A DNA stretch of 6,942 nucleotides, taken from NCBI GenBank assembly GCA_021647265.1, contig JAKIVA010000086.1:1-6942 (forward strand). Direction: 5' to 3'. A program made the translations under genes and the position numbers. This document shows, one piece after another, positions 6,811 to 6,942 of the stretch. The stretch's first letter is position 1. Each line of letters begins with the position of its first letter. Below the pieces are notes generated by a model. The model was not told where the DNA came from. It saw only the letters and a program-made list of their open reading frames with translations, and did not search any database. This DNA is from Lutibacter sp. (lineage in GTDB: Bacteria; Bacteroidota; Bacteroidia; Flavobacteriales; Flavobacteriaceae).

Positions 6811-6942
6811 GGCTACCAACGGGTTTGAATATGGCAAGTGCGGTTTTGAAGTCGAACTTTTCATAGCTTGTTATTTATGATTTAAAAGTACTAAAATTTT
6901 TCTATTTATTACAATTTAGCAATTTGCTATATTCGGTGTTGT
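6811..6942 (-). repeat. Imperfect palindromic element 2 (attC-like or MITE-like), reaching the window edge
   Basis: The outer arms pair imperfectly: CAACGGGTTTGAATATGGCAA (from 6818) against TTGCTATATTCGGTGTTG (to 6941). On the minus strand the 5' arm reads CAACACCGAATATAGC and the 3' arm GCCATATTCAAACCCGTTGG, so the 3' side carries extra unpaired bases (AAACCC against ACC). Inside is a bulged hairpin: ACTTTTCATA (6856-6865) pairs with TATG (6876-6879) and AAAAGT (6884-6889). Length, end sequences (GTTGGTAGC against GTTGTAGC) and the CAAACC bulge match element 1 in the same orientation, although the centres differ. It may extend past the window edge. Confidence 0.6.

Noticed and set aside
2666..6942. 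CRISPR array, tRNA or rRNA genes
   Set aside because: There are no regularly spaced repeats, no cloverleaf with a CCA-like end and no rRNA-like stretches; the only repeats are the two palindromic elements and the 13-bp tandem copy.

Overview
The window looks like a chromosomal segment from a low-GC member of the Bacteroidota, most likely class Flavobacteriia. The evidence is the very AT-rich composition, starts without clear Shine-Dalgarno sequences, a GLPGLI-family protein, and a SusC-style outer-membrane barrel protein with an N-terminal carboxypeptidase-regulatory-like domain. Both of those protein types are characteristic of this phylum. Genus cannot be fixed from the sequence.

The left part (about 1-2620, plus strand) is the end of a surface-polysaccharide locus. 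It holds the C-terminal 470 codons of a Wzz-type chain-length regulator fused to a bacterial tyrosine autokinase, whose 5' end lies outside the window. After a gap of about 117 nt comes a polytopic O-antigen ligase/Wzy-type polymerase. The last 15 or so codons of the polymerase look like replaced sequence, so it may be truncated.

The middle and right part (about 2666-6942) is a separate block on the minus strand. Read in its own direction it contains: an imperfect palindromic element (6811-6942); a short non-coding leader with decayed coding-like sequence; a gene for a small secreted cationic cysteine-containing peptide (6629-6348); a near-perfect 18-bp hairpin; a GLPGLI-family secreted protein (6280-5486); an 887-residue TonB-dependent-receptor-like outer-membrane protein (5485-2822) whose ATG touches the preceding stop codon; and a second palindromic element (2812-2666). 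The two palindromic elements are asymmetric, share end sequences, and point the same way along the minus strand. This resembles integron attC sites or another mobile-cassette boundary and suggests that the three minus-strand genes arrived as a unit beside the polysaccharide genes.

The most interesting possibility is that the peptide, GLPGLI protein and barrel form one functional unit: a small secreted peptide encoded first and made in excess, upstream of a hairpin that could act as an attenuator, with a periplasmic partner and an outer-membrane channel or receptor encoded after it. Peptide export, immunity and uptake are all inferences and none is demonstrated by the sequence.
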